From Glandiceps talaboti (Eukaryota > Hemichordata > Enteropneusta > Spengelidae), in assembly GCF_964340395.1 (NCBI RefSeq), contig NC_135569.1, forward strand, positions 3,431,540-3,493,539: a stretch of 62,000 bases of DNA. Reading direction: 5' to 3'. A model generated the notes under the pieces. That model did no database searches, was not told the DNA's origin, and saw only the letters and a program-made list of their open reading frames with translations. Position 1 is the stretch's first letter, and every line of letters begins with the position of its first letter. This document shows positions 37,039 to 61,644 of the stretch, one piece after another. The position numbers and the translations under genes were made by a program.

Positions 37039-37197
37039 CAGTGTGCTCTGTAGTAATAGCCAAATTTTATTGTCTCAAAATGAGAAAAACAGGGATTTTT
37101 TTGTGAGTCACCACATGATAGTAAGAGATATTGAAAGACACAATTTTGGTGCATCACTAGAAATTCTGTGTTTCAAATTGACTTAGAGGGCACACTG
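37039..37197 (+). mobile_element. hAT-like MITE, family B, intact copy
   Basis: Terminal inverted repeats CAGTGTGCTCTGTA and TAGAGGGCACACTG (reverse complement CAGTGTGCCCTCTA) bound 159 bp. Flanks ATTGGAGG (37031-37038) and ATTGTAGG (37198-37205) form an 8-bp target duplication with one mismatch, the size used by hAT transposons. No coding capacity. Confidence 0.75.
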
Positions 37198-37208
37198 ATT
37201 GTAGGCCA

Positions 37209-37259
<51 letters not shown>

Positions 37260-37290
37260 ATGCGTGCGTGCGTGTGCATGCGTGCGTGTA
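37209..37290 (+). repeat. (GT)n/(GTGC)n microsatellite
   Basis: GT tract to about 37258, then GTGC/GTGT repeats. It starts 11 bp after the MITE. Confidence 0.95.
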
Positions 37291-37439
37291 CAGGCCAGAA
37301 AGCTAGCAACTCAAAGACCACATCATCATGTATACAAATTACATTTATGTCTTACTTTGTCTTTAATGATGTCATGAATTTCTGTCCACTTTGTATTTTA
37401 GAATGATATTATTGATTCATTATCTGTGCACCTTCCATT

Positions 37440-38385
37440 TCTTAGAATTGTCATTATTCTTTGTATATATTCTGAGTCTTAGTACAATGTCATTATTATC
37501 TGTTCGCCTTCCAATTCTTAGAATTGTCATAATTCTGTACAGTATATACATGTATATTCCAAGTCTTAGAATGATGTCATAATTTTTTGTGCATCTTCCA
37601 CTTCTTAGAATTTCATCATACATTCCGAGTCTTAAAATGATGTCATCATTATCTGTGTACATTCTGTCTTAGAGGATGTCATCATTATCTGACTGTGCAC
37701 ATTCTGTCTCAGAGGATGTCATCATTATCTGTGCACATTCTGTCTTAGGTACATTGTAATGTCATCCAGGGGTGAACAAATCCACTGGTCCTGGGTCCAG
37801 GACTAGCGATTTTTTTGGACGGACCTGCACAAGTTTTACCTTGTACCATTAATTCTTTCAGCAGGACCACTGGATTTTTTAAGGCACTGGTCCAGGGACC
37901 ACCAGTTCACAAAATGATTTGTTCATCCCTGTCATCATTATCTGTGCACATTCTGTCTTAGAGGATGTCATCATTATCTGACTGTGCACATTCTGTCTTA
38001 GGTAATGTCACCATTATCTGTGCACATTCTGTCTTAGAGGATGTCATCATTATTTGACTGTGCACATTCTGTCTTAGAGGATGTCATCATTATCTGTGCA
38101 CATTCTGTCTTAGAGGATGTCATCATTATCTGTGCACATTGTCTTAGAGGATGTCATCATTATCTGTGCACATTCTGTCTTAGAGGATGTCACCATTATC
38201 TGTGCACATTCTGTCTTAGAGGATGTCACCATTATCTGTGCACATTCTGTCTTAGAGGATGTCATCATTATCTGTGCACATTCTGTCTTAGAGGATGTCA
38301 CCATTATCTGTGCACATTCTGTCTTAGAGGATGTCAACATTATCTGTGCACATTCTGTCTTGGAGGATGTCATCATTATCTGTTC
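37440..38385 (+). repeat. 36-bp minisatellite with acceptor-like motif
   Basis: A diverged start (37440-37650) grades into regular copies of about 36 bp: AGGATGTCATCATTATCTGT then GCACATTCTGTCTTAG. Each unit's TTCTGTCTTAG|AGG resembles a 3' splice site on the + strand, the direction of CASZ1. A MITE interrupts the array at 37767-37931. Long open frames here are repeat artefacts. Confidence 0.92.
37767..37931. mobile_element. MITE inserted in the 36-bp minisatellite
   Basis: 165 bp with terminal inverted repeats CAGGGGTGAACAAATC and GATTTGTTCATCCCTG (one mismatch). It splits a minisatellite unit and is flanked by TCATC (37762-37766 and 37932-37936), a 5-bp target duplication. The insertion is younger than the array. 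Confidence 0.85.
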
Positions 38386-38389
38386 TATT

Positions 38390-39280
38390 CATAAATATAC
38401 ATGACACAGTTGAGTTACAATGTACAATACATAAAAGATGGCCACTTTTTTGTATTCAATTTTATAAAAAGTAATTGATACAGTGACAGTGATTATGTGA
38501 TAAAAGCACCATAGTGTGATTCTTGACCTAAAATGTAGGTACTGTGTAGATCCACTTCACTTGCAGATTATAAGATATTTTTTTTAAAAAATGACTTGGA
38601 TTTTGTCATTAAATTGGCAAGGTGATTCATTATGAAATATGGAATAATTTGTTATTTTGTATGAATTAGAAGTGAATGAACATTTAAATTATTGTTGTTT
38701 ATAAGTATAGATTTGCTGTCATTTATAAAAAATAGACCATACATGTATATTACCAGTGTGTGCTCCAAAATATACTACTCAAGCTACAATGTATATGATG
38801 TGGTGTTTTCTGTAGGTATAATGAGGGGCTGTGAGTTGGTTAGAGGAGGGGGGATACATGTAGTTATCAGTTTGCCATACCCAGGATCAGTAGGCCCTCT
38901 ATGTCCAGTTTGATATACATGTACATATACCACTGATATACAGAAATTTCTCATGACCCTTGGTGTCTCCTGTCCCTTGTATGGGGTGACCCACAATAAA
39001 CACATTTGTATCATTTTGACCCACAAACAAAATTTGTTTGCATTCATTAGATGGCACATTGCCCTTGATGTACTGTTGTGGAATATTTATCCTTTCTTCA
39101 ATTATACTAACACATATATAAACAGGTCAATATGTCCATCTTTCTACCATTTAGGCATGACAATATTTCAAAGTAATATTATGCAGTGAGCCAAGGAGTA
39201 ATTAATCTTAAATGCGATGTCCATTCATGTAACACATCATTGAACAGGAAAGTCGGCTTTAGATGAATGAAATGGTGGTG
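38390..39280. other. Non-coding DNA, no exon seen
   Basis: AT-rich, with no repeat array or coding signal recognised. Confidence 0.5.
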
Positions 39281-39284
39281 AAGT

Positions 39285-39740
39285 GGTAGATCAGTAAGTT
39301 AGACAGCAAGATTAAAATACTGACATATTTTAGATAGAACATGTATGGGTATATATGGCAATACAAATACAATCAAGATTCACATGATAAAATTATTATA
39401 AGGAGGGAGTGCATAGTGATGCATTTGATTCATATGAATGATAATTAAAAAATTAATTTTGCAGCAAGTTAGACAGGAAGATGTAAAAGCTGACAGTTTT
39501 TAGATCGAACATGTATGGGTGTCTATAGCAATACCAAATATAATCAAGATTTACATGTAATAAAATGATTGGGGGGAAGGGTTGTATAGTGATGCATTTG
39601 AATAATTTGAATATTATGATAATTAGGTAATTACTTATGTAGGGATTTAAATACAAATTTAGCAAGATATACTGATTTATTCAAAAGCAATCAGATAGAA
39701 CATGTATGGGTATATAGCAATATAGAATCATACTTTATTT
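39285..39740 (+). repeat. Tandem repeat, about 195-bp unit, 2-3 copies
   Basis: Units share AAGTTAGACAG(C/G)AAGAT, GAACATGTATGGGT, AATCAAGATT(C/T)ACATG and GTGATGCATTTGA in the same order. The third copy is partial. Confidence 0.8.
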
Positions 39741-40012
39741 TAGATTAAATTATTATTGGGGAAGGAAGCAGAGAGGATGGGCATATATAACTTTGAAAGA
39801 CTACAAATACGTAACACATGGCAGTGTAGAATCTTGTCAGGTGGGGATAATGGGATTGTGTTCTTGTCTTTCCCCTATCATGCCTAGTATTTCACTAGCA
39901 GCCATTTATTCAAACCTAAAATTAGATTACAATCCCCCCCCCCCCTCCAGTGACAATTGAATATTGTAATTATGTTGAAATTGTATTGCTCAACCCTTTT
40001 GCATGTTAGTTC

Positions 40013-40354
40013 TAAGGCCAAAATTTTTTTCTGGTCAGCACACGCATCACTTAATACCCCTCGCATCTGTCTTTTTTTGTGTGTTTGTCCAGCCCATGCA
40101 GTCTGCAGATCTGTGAGGAAACACAAAAATAACCCTTTCTACTTCAGTGAAGACAACTGCAGAGCCAATCATGAACAAGCAAATGATATCTGCCCCACAT
40201 ACACACTTGCTCTGAAGAACTAAAAAAAACACTAACTGCAATAAATAGTAGATTGAGTGAGGGGTTTGTTGAGAATAAAAAAAATTCTGCATCGTCACAC
40301 CATCCATTTAAGACAGATTGTCTTGACCAGAACCAGTTCTTTTTTTTTGCCTAA
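40013..40354 (+). mobile_element. MITE family C, copy 1
   Basis: About 340 bp between TAAGGCCAAAATTTTTTTCT plus GGTCAGC on the left and TTGACCAGAACC ... TTTTTTGCCTAA on the right, which are inverted. The interior (CACGCATCACTTAA, TTTGTCCAGCCCATGC, GCAGATCTGTG) matches the copy at 42517-42886 in the opposite orientation. No real open frame. Confidence 0.8.
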
Positions 40355-40359
40355 TCACA

Positions 40360-42510
40360 TGGTGACTCCATTGACGTTATCTCACAGTGGTAAAAATTGA
40401 AAAAAACAACAATATAATGAATTTATGCTTGATTTCCACCCAAAGCTGCTGCTGGAAGCAGCTGGTAGTGAAATACCAGGCATGGTAGGAGAAAGGCAAG
40501 AACAAAATCCACACATTACTGTATTTCAGGCTACACATGTATAATTGAAAGTATGTAAAGGGAAATAATTGTATCTTTGTGATTTGTGAAACATATGTAA
40601 CAGCACTCCAACCTTCCATGACAGTAAGTTTAGATTTGATACTGTATGGAAAGAAGAAAGACTAAATAGAAGTTACATTGAACTCATGAAAAACATTAAA
40701 GTAAAACTCATTCCATAGAATATAATAGGTTGTATTATAAGAGGAACTTCATGTAATCATACTGGAAGGGAAGGAAAAAAAATTTGACCTTGGAAATGTA
40801 TGTTTGAATTAATTCCTAAAAACATGTGATATCAATATATAGTAGTTGCTAAGTAACATGTATTTGTTTTACAAGGGTACCAGGAGTTTTTACCCCAAAC
40901 CCTGGACATATTTGCATAATTATTGAAATCGATTTAATTCATATACATGTATTGTCATAATTATCATATGGCTCTGGAATGACTGTATTATGGGATATCC
41001 CAGTAAACATTTGGCAAGCATCAGAGACACTGAGTATAGTCAAGTTGTAAAACCAAGCTTACATGAACATTTAACCAGCATTTGTTAGCAATTAATACTA
41101 GTCCTACTAATAAGTTACTCCAGGCTAGTCCAGTGTAATGTTAAAACATCAGGCTTGGTCATTGTCTAGGCTTGTCCAGTCTTCACTCTAGTCTCAGACC
41201 ACTACAGAGTTTCCAATAGTGGTCTGAGCTCTAGTCCAGTGTTAACAACAAGTGGACAATAACATTATACTAGCACAAATATGTGTTAGCAACTACATGG
41301 ATTTGTACATACACCAGTCAGCTATAAACACCAGGCTAGTGTTCAATGAAAAGTCAAGTGATCGGCTTATGTCTGTCTGTCTGTAGAACACTTGTTTGCT
41401 TGATAAATTAGCACCTTGGTAACTTATTTAATTTTGAAATCTGGTCAAGTCCATGTAAAAGACCATGAACAGTGGCCATGGCGTGATTAGGGTTAGGTAA
41501 TTATGTAAAGAAGCTCTGGCTAAGCTGTAATGTACTACACATGTTGTGACGTTTGTTGGATTTTCTGCAAAAGGTCTATAAGAAACCCTTGCAGGAAATA
41601 ACATGACATTTACTACAATCTCTCTCAAGACAACTTGCTATGAGGGACTATTTCAGCAGTTGGGGTGCTAGGTTCAGATGACGTCAAATTGTGGATCAGT
41701 AATTTGATACCAGTGTATCATCAGTTGTGCTGTTTGTTTGGAAGTTTCCTTTGTGCCCAGGTGACAAAAAAGGTGCATTGTACTTTACCTGTTAGTGTTA
41801 TTTCCTGCATTGCTTCCTAGGTGTTGTTATCTAATACATGTGTCATGGTTATCTTCAGGCATCTTGTAGAATAGTCAACATATGAGTTCTCAAAGCTGTA
41901 GAATTTTGATACAGATGACTTAATATCAAGTTTCCTAAAGACCCTGGGTTTAGATCCTTATTAAAATTTAGGTCTAAATATGGTAATCTGACAGAGCTAT
42001 TGAAAAGTTGCGCCAGAACAAAAGAATAATCCTGGGTAGTCCTTATGGCTCTGTTGGTCATAATGCTAATCTGAAAACCTGGAATTAAATCCTTGGTTCT
42101 TATGGCTATGTTGGTCGTAATGCTAATCTGAATACTTGGAATTAAATCCTTGGCCTGTAAGATTCATGTCTGAGGAAAACACTGTTAATTATATTGTATG
42201 TCATATAGGTATACATTTGTGCTGTGTTGGTATTGTTACTATACATGTAACTGTGCATTGTGTATGAAAATGTACATGTACAATGGAGCCAGGTGCAGTT
42301 GCCGTCATAAAATTTGTGGAATTCAACGAAAATCATTGTAATTACTTGAATTTTCACCCAAAGACATGTGATGACACATACATTGTATATCTACAATTGA
42401 ATTAGTATTATTTTAGTAGAGTGTTAGTTGTATCACCAGTGTGTAATATGTAGATGTCTGTATTGGACTCGTTTTACAGCCAGTCATATACTTTGTAATT
42501 GTACAGTTTT
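40360..42510. other. Non-coding DNA between inverted MITE copies
   Basis: No exon recognised. Holds a 12-bp perfect palindrome pair at 41193-41228 (CTCAGACCACTA / TAGTGGTCTGAG) and a short tandem duplication near 42040-42150 (GGAATTAAATCCTTGG). Confidence 0.5.
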
Positions 42511-42516
42511 GTATTA

Positions 42517-42886
42517 TTAGGCCAAGAAAAAAAAAGAATTATTCTTGGTCAGCACAGTTTGTCTAAAAAATTTTGATTCTCAACAAATTTGTCACTCAAT
42601 CCACTCAAGCTACTATTTATGGCAGTTACTGTTCTTTTTACAAGCTACTATTTATGGCAGTTACTGTTCTTTTTACTTAGTACTTTAGAGCAAATGTGTA
42701 TGTGGGGGCAATGTCATTTGCTTGTTCATGTTTGGCTCTGCAGTTGTCCCTACTGAAGTAGGGTTATTTTTTGTGTTTCCCCACAGATCTGCAAAGGGCA
42801 TGGGCTGGACAAACACAAAAAAAACACTGACGCGGGGTATTTAAGTGATGCGTGCGCTGACCAGAAACAATTTTTTTTTCACCTTA
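42517..42886 (-). mobile_element. MITE family C, copy 2 (inverted)
   Basis: Same element as at 40013 in reverse orientation, with an internal perfect 36-bp tandem duplication (CTACTATTTATGGCAGTTAC ...) at 42605-42676. The pair could pair in a transcript across about 2.2 kb. Confidence 0.8.
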
Positions 42887-42981
42887 TAAAGTAATCTCAC
42901 CAACCTACATGTTGAGTTTGTCATCACAAGCATTTGTCAAAAGTCCATCTTTAATTAATCATCTATAGATTGAGTGGTAAT

Positions 42982-43159
42982 CAGTGTGCCCTCTAGTGAT
43001 AGCCAAAGTTTTGTTGTTGTGTGTCCGTATGATAAACACTGGCATTTCATGTGAATCACTAGCACTACATAGTAAGAGATAGGGGAACAACAAATTTTGG
43101 CATGTCACTAGAAATTGTGTGCGTCAATGGTGCGTCAGATTGGCTTAGAGGGCACTCTG
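42982..43159 (+). mobile_element. hAT-like MITE, family B, copy 3
   Basis: Terminal inverted repeats CAGTGTGCCCTCTA and TAGAGGGCACTCTG bound 178 bp whose interior matches the 37039 copy (CACTACATAGTAAGAGATAG, CACTAGAAATT). No clear target duplication. Confidence 0.75.
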
Positions 43160-44590
43160 GTCATTGGTGGTGATGCATGGAATAAGTTCAGATATCACAC
43201 TGTCCCTTGCCTAGTTTGTACTAAAGGTACGATGACTTAGGCAGGTTGTGCCCCCATAAAAAAAAACATGCAGTCCCTTCAATATGGAAAGTATTCAATA
43301 TTATGGTGGAACAGTTACGTGGCAGGCAACCAATATGGTAGTAACTGATCTTCCCCACCACAGCCAACTGATAATTGTAAGCTAGGGACCTGTGCAAGCT
43401 ACACGTAGGCGTAAGACATCTATCGAGCCAAAAAACAGGATTAATTTAGAATCAATGATACAGATATTGGTAGAGGGATTCATATACAGTGATATGAACA
43501 CAGGTCAATATGAACAATAAATTGTCTCAAGGCATGCTTGTCGGTGTAAGAATTTTTTATGGTTTAAGATATAATTTTCAATTGAGATAGTGAAATTGAT
43601 ATTCAGATATGATATATTGTATTAGGAGAGACTACAGACATGTACATGTGCATGTATCGGTAATATATGTATATAACCTTCGTATATGTAAAACATGTCG
43701 TTTATTTTTGATACTAAATATGGATTTCAAAAAATTTGTGTGGTATGTGTGTTGTTTAGTTAGAAATTATACTTCCACTCATGAATATTCATTAGAGGAC
43801 TGGTACTGAAATAAACTCATAAATAGATTATGCCGGGATCGAATAAATTTAATATAATTTGCATAATAAAAATTCATGTTATCTATCAGCCATGTTGCTG
43901 CATATAAGAAATATTATGCTGCAATCTCATCTGTGCAAACGTTCAGTCTAATTTCATGAATTTAGCTTCATTTTGCATCATCATTTTCAAGTAGCCCACC
44001 AAAGCTTTTGCCAGAAACATTGCAGCGGTGTGTTAATGTATTTTGTCATTACAAAAATTGTTTTCATAAGAATCTTTATTCAAAGAAATAGTGTAGCAAT
44101 TGAACTGAAATTTGTGTATTCCAAGAAATAACAAATGTGTGGTTGTAACAGTTGAACTATGATTTAATTATATTCCAAAAAATACAGATGTAATATACAG
44201 TTGAGCTAAAATTTGTGTGTTCCAAAAATACAGTTGATGAAATGCAGTTGAAATGAAATATATGTAAATTAGAGAAATATATTTTGTAATAATATTAACA
44301 GTGTAGCCGAACTAAAATTAGTATATTCTGAGAAATGCAGTTTAACAGTGTATATGTAGGCTTATTTATAAAAAAAAGAATAGCAATAAAATTTGTCTTC
44401 CAAGAAATAAATCAGTTGAAGTAAAATTTGATGTCGATGTTAATTACTGCAAATGAATGTGAAACAGATTTCTGTATAGATATTGTATGTGGCCTCAATT
44501 ACAAATTTAATTTCGTACTATTTCTGTTACTATGGAAATGTGTACAACCATTTATTATTTATATTGCATTTCCTTTGTATTTCTCGTTTT
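43160..44590. other. Non-coding DNA, no exon seen
   Basis: AT-rich. From about 44050 to 44420 a loose repeat recurs (A(A/T)TTGTGTATTCCAA(G/A)AAATA with CAGTTGAA). Confidence 0.5.
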
Positions 44591-44599
44591 TATAGAAAT

Positions 44600-45020
44600 A
44601 CCCATATCTGGTTGAGTGACCATTCAAAAGTATAATTTGTATTGTATATTTACTATACAATTACATGTACCTATATGTGGTTGGGTTCTATTGTACTGTA
44701 TATTTCTTGTAGAATTACCCATATCTGGTCAGGTTCTATTGTACTGTATATTTATCTTAGAATTACCCATATCTGGTCAGGTTCTATTGTACTGTACATT
44801 TCTCATAGAACTACCCATATCTGGTTAGGTTCTATTGTACTGTATATTTCTCATAGAACTACCCATATCTGGTCAGGTTCTATTGTACTGTACATTTCTC
44901 ATAGAACTACCCATATCTGGTTAGGTTCTATTGTACTGTATATTTCTCATAGAATTACCCATATCTGGTCAGGTTCTATTGTACTCTATATTTCTTGTAA
45001 AATTACCCATATCTGGTCAC
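44600..45020 (+). repeat. 48-bp minisatellite with acceptor-like motif, before CASZ1 coding exon 1
   Basis: About eight copies of a 48-bp unit. Each contains TTTCTCATAG|AACTACCC or TTTCTTGTAG|AATTACCC, which resembles a 3' splice site on the + strand, and GGTCAGGTTC with an AGGT core. The true CASZ1 acceptor is at 45075, about 55 bp beyond the array. Confidence 0.92.
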
Positions 45021-45075
45021 AATCTATTGTACATTGTACTATCATCTCTAATTTCTTATTTGTTATGTTTTACAG

Positions 45076-45121
45076 GAAGAAGTACAAAAAGATGTGTTAT
45101 GTATAGCACCATAGCACAACC
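45076..45121 (+). other. CASZ1 5' UTR segment with upstream ATGs
   Basis: Follows a pyrimidine-rich acceptor (TGTTATGTTTTACAG). An in-frame TAG at 45104-45106 supports the start at 45122. ATG at 45092 opens a 4-codon uORF ending at that TAG. ATG at 45099 opens a 28-codon frame overlapping the CASZ1 start out of frame. Confidence 0.6.
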
Positions 45122-57965
<12,844 letters not shown>

Positions 57966-58165
57966 ATAATGTGATGTGATTCTTATAGTATAAATTGCAC
58001 AAATTTTGTACATAGAATGATCTATCTTTGAAGTAATAATTTGATTTTTGGTGTGGATTTAGTAATCAAATCACTCTAGATTTACTGACTAGCAGTAGGT
58101 CGGGCTTTTTAGGAGACGAGTTTATCAATAAATCTTTATTGTATAGAGAAATAATAACAAAGTTT
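57966..58165 (+). terminator. CASZ1 3' UTR and poly(A) signal
   Basis: AATAAA at 58127-58132, 162 bases after the stop, followed by a T/GT-rich stretch (TCTTTATTGTATAG), a classical poly(A) arrangement. Longer 3' UTRs are not excluded. Confidence 0.6.
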
Positions 58166-58299
58166 TCATTCTAATGGTGCTGTGTTTTTTTAAAAACCTT
58201 TCAATGAATATTTTAGTCTTTCCAACCTATCTGATTTCTATTTACATGTTAGAATTATACAGACATTATGATCAGTATTGATGAATTAAAGGCACTATC

Positions 58300-58800
58300 T
58301 TTAGTGCAATGACAGTTGCAGCACTACTGTTTTGCACTGTTAGTGTAATTAGCTACAGCACTGTACTGTACTGTATTGTTTGTGTAATCACAGTTTCAGT
58401 ACTGTACCGTTAGTGTTACCAGTTTCAGTGCTGTACTGTTAGTGTTACCACAGTTTCAGTGCTGTACTGTTAGTGTTACCCCAGTTTCAGTGCTGTACTG
58501 TTAGTGTTACCAGTTTCAGTGCTGTACTGTACAGTAACTAAAGTGTTACTACTGCTCTTTGCCTGTTAGTGTTACGCCAGTTTCAGTACTGTACTGTTAG
58601 TGTAATGTTTCAGTGCTGTACTGTTAGTGTTACCACAGTTTCATTACTGTAGTGTTCGTGTTACCAGTTTCAGTGCTGTACTGTACAGTAACTAAAGTGT
58701 TACTACTGTCCTATACCTGTCAGTGTAATCAGTTTCAGTGCTGTATTTTCAGTGTTATCGCAGCATTGCTGCTGTACTGGAACCACTTTCAGCACTGTAC
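58300..58800 (+). repeat. About 30-bp minisatellite downstream of CASZ1
   Basis: About fourteen copies of CAGTTTCAGTGCTGTACTGT then TAGTGTTAC, with variable CAGTAACTAAAGTGTTACTA inserts (58543 and 58683). Confidence 0.9.
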
Positions 58801-59029
58801 CACACTGAACTACTGTATACTAAACACTACTGTATTTAACACTCTGTATACAGTTTGAATATTTGCTATACCATTGTGTCATTATTTCAAATAGTACACA
58901 GATGTCATTACAAATACTGATCATAATGTCTGATGATTGTGTCTCATGTTGAGACACTGAAATGAAAATAGAATTTTGTCAGTGACTTGAGTTTGTCAGT
59001 AGTTTCTAAGAGGTTTTAGGCATGATTTC

Positions 59030-59215
59030 AAATTCGGAATGTTTCTTAATTTTTTGCTAATTTCTGTTAGTACTCAACCTCTGTCCTCTGGCAAGGGAAT
59101 GTCTCCTCATTTATGCCTATTTCTGTTAATTCTAGTCCTTTGTGTAGGGAATGGTCCTATATTTCTATATCTCTTAGTTCTAGCTCTTTACATGAGAGTT
59201 TTTTTATATATTTAC
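59030..59215 (+). repeat. Decayed tandem repeat, about 60-75 bp unit
   Basis: Three loose copies sharing ATTTCTGTTA(G/A)T, CTC(T)TG/CCTTTG and GGGAATG. Its open frame is an artefact. Confidence 0.5.
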
Positions 59216-59859
59216 ACTGTCATTTAGTCCTTAGTATAGAATTGCCTTGATACCCCTTTTCCTAGTTATTGTATTTAACCTTTAACCTTTAACCCCTATA
59301 TTATGCAAACAGTCTCTTTATTAATAAAGTAGAATTTACCAAGACAGTTTGTGCTGAAATACATGTAGGAAATTGAGGCTAAAGAGAAAGTCATGCAAAT
59401 ATTGTTCCTAAGATCAAAAAATTCATTTTCATTTTTTTAAAGTCCATTATGGTATTTATGAAATTTTGATTTAGAATTTCTGATATTGCACACAGACATT
59501 TAAATATGTTAAATGCTAGTACACTAAATGATGTAGTATTACAACAACTGTGTTTACTCTCATATAGGTTTTGAACCATAAACCAGGAGACATAGGTTTA
59601 TAGACATAGGGTCTTTCAGTTTTGTTTGAATTTGTTGATGGTCAGTGGACATTGAGATGTGATATTTCACTGTACTGTCATGTAGCCCTGATTCAAAAAT
59701 AAGACTACCTTACTGAGTTGAAAGGTTTCTAGTTCCTACACAGTGGAGTCATAATGTGGTTCATGACCATATAAGGTGCCATTGCCACAGGTGGAAGCCT
59801 GCTGATTGGTTGCTGAATTTTTGTTGTTTCTTGTAACTGTTGTATAATACCACTGCATA

Positions 59860-60110
59860 GGAGCTTCGTAAGGTCATGAGCCTGCATTGGTGAGGTCATG
59901 ACCCAGCATTGGTGAGGTCATGACCCAGCATTGGTGAGGTCATGACCCAGCATTGGTGAGGTCATGGCGTTGCAATGATGAGTTCATGACACATCATTAG
60001 CAAGGTCACAACCGAGCATTGATGAGGTCATGCACCAGTATTTTTGAGGTCGTGACCCTATATTTGTGAGGTCATGATCCACCCTTTGTGAGGTCTTGAC
60101 ACAGCATGGC
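59860..60110 (+). repeat. 22-bp minisatellite of palindromic AGGTCATGACC
   Basis: About eleven copies. The central three are identical (TGAGGTCATGACCCAGCATT plus GG), at 59893, 59915 and 59937; flanking copies are decayed. Each core AGGTCATGACC is a near-perfect inverted pair of nuclear-receptor half-sites with no spacer. Confidence 0.92.
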
Positions 60111-60590
60111 ACCAGTGTTAGTACAGCATTGAATGGTATTATTTAGAAACTATGGCAAAGTGTGCCAAGATACAAATATGTTGTATTTTATATTTAGGGA
60201 TAGAATTGAGACGTTTATTTTTTTTAAAATCATTCTTCATATCACACAAAATGAAAAGAATTGAGTGTGTGTTTTGAACTATGCAGAAACTATTTATGAA
60301 CTGTCCAAAGAAGGAGAGTTCTACTTCCACTCACTTTCTCATTATAATTTATGTCAATTATTGTAATGTAAACAAACAATTTTTTAAAAAGATTTATTGA
60401 AATGGTCTCTTCAGTAGTACAAGAGACTTCATTCTATTTGCTGAACTTCCAAACTCTACAAATATTGGATTGTTACTCTGTATTTTTCACATGTATCTAT
60501 AAACCTTCACATAAGCAGTGTATAGGCAGTTGGAATATTACACACACACTGGCACACACACACATCTACACTGTGTGAACATACCATACA
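60110..60590. other. Intergenic DNA, nothing recognised
   Basis: AT-rich sequence without exon signal. Confidence 0.5.
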
Positions 60591-60735
60591 CATTTGGCAT
60601 GTAGTACTTTGTATAGTCAGTGTATTCATACACACTACATACACAGTTTGTATATTCCACACATAGCTGATGTATACCACATGCATGCCACAGTGTATTC
60701 CTTATACACACCTACACAGACAGACAGACAGACAG

Positions 60736-60767
<32 letters not shown>

Positions 60768-61012
60768 CATATATATACCATACACTGGCTGTACATACCA
60801 TATACATATTTTCCATACACTACACATAGCTGATGTATACTACATGCATGCCAGTGTATTCCATACTCACTATATACAAATTTTGTGTATACCACACTCA
60901 GTTGATGTATGTCACATACACAGAGACATACACCATATATATATACCATCCACTGACTGTACATACCATATACATATCTGCCATACACCACACACACACA
61001 ACTGATGTATAC

Positions 61013-61046
<34 letters not shown>

Positions 61047-61080
61047 TACACACACACACACATACACACACCCCAGTCAG
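60590..61080 (+). repeat. Decayed tandem repeat plus (CA)n tracts
   Basis: Four loose copies of AGCTGATGTATACCACATGC followed by ATACAC-rich sequence, with (CA)n at 60735-60764 and 61007-61070. Confidence 0.8.
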
Positions 61081-61640
61081 CACATATTACATAGTCAATA
61101 TATACCATCCTTAAAGTTTCCGAGATATCCAATATTGTAATATTAGTGTATTGTTTTAACGAAGTCAGTTTTAATAGTGTATTACAAAAGCTATTTTGTT
61201 CATTTAAACTGATTCACAGTCCTGTGATAGAGGGATTGTGATGTGTTAAATAACTCCCTTGGCCTTAATTCCTATTTCTATCAAAATATAGGACAGTACA
61301 CAGACATATGATGTGACATTTTCTAATATTTCTGCAGTCCTGTTATTCCGCGCAATCAGCTGATCATGTATCTCTTTTCTGAAAATCATTGAATAATGAA
61401 TTATCGGGTACTTTGTTTTATAATGCATTCAATTTGAAAGGAGAATGTAAGTCTTTCATGTCACGAGACACATACACTGTACTGAGAGAAGTCCCAGAAA
61501 GAAAAAAAAAAGAGTGTGTACTTTATACAGTAGATAGGGTTGTGATGGTTCAATTGATACCACCTTGTAGTTGTCAACAAATGCTGCCTCAACCTGTGTA
61601 ACTTTATATGAACTGCTGCCAACTATTTGAATATGTTGAA
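61080..61640. other. Intergenic DNA, nothing recognised
   Basis: No exon, repeat array or regulatory motif that I can support. Confidence 0.5.
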
Positions 61641-61644
61641 AGCC

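Noticed and set aside
38041-38404. Repetitive open frames (CLRGCHHYLCTF and similar)
   Set aside because: Translations of the 36-bp minisatellite, open on both strands because the unit is a multiple of three.
39957-40223. 88-aa open frame ending in ANDICPTYTLALKN
   Set aside because: Falls within MITE family C. The other copy does not keep the frame.
44642-45106. 154-aa open frame of WSGSIVLYISHRTTHI-like repeats
   Set aside because: Translation of the 48-bp minisatellite ahead of CASZ1. It is intronic and runs through the CASZ1 acceptor.
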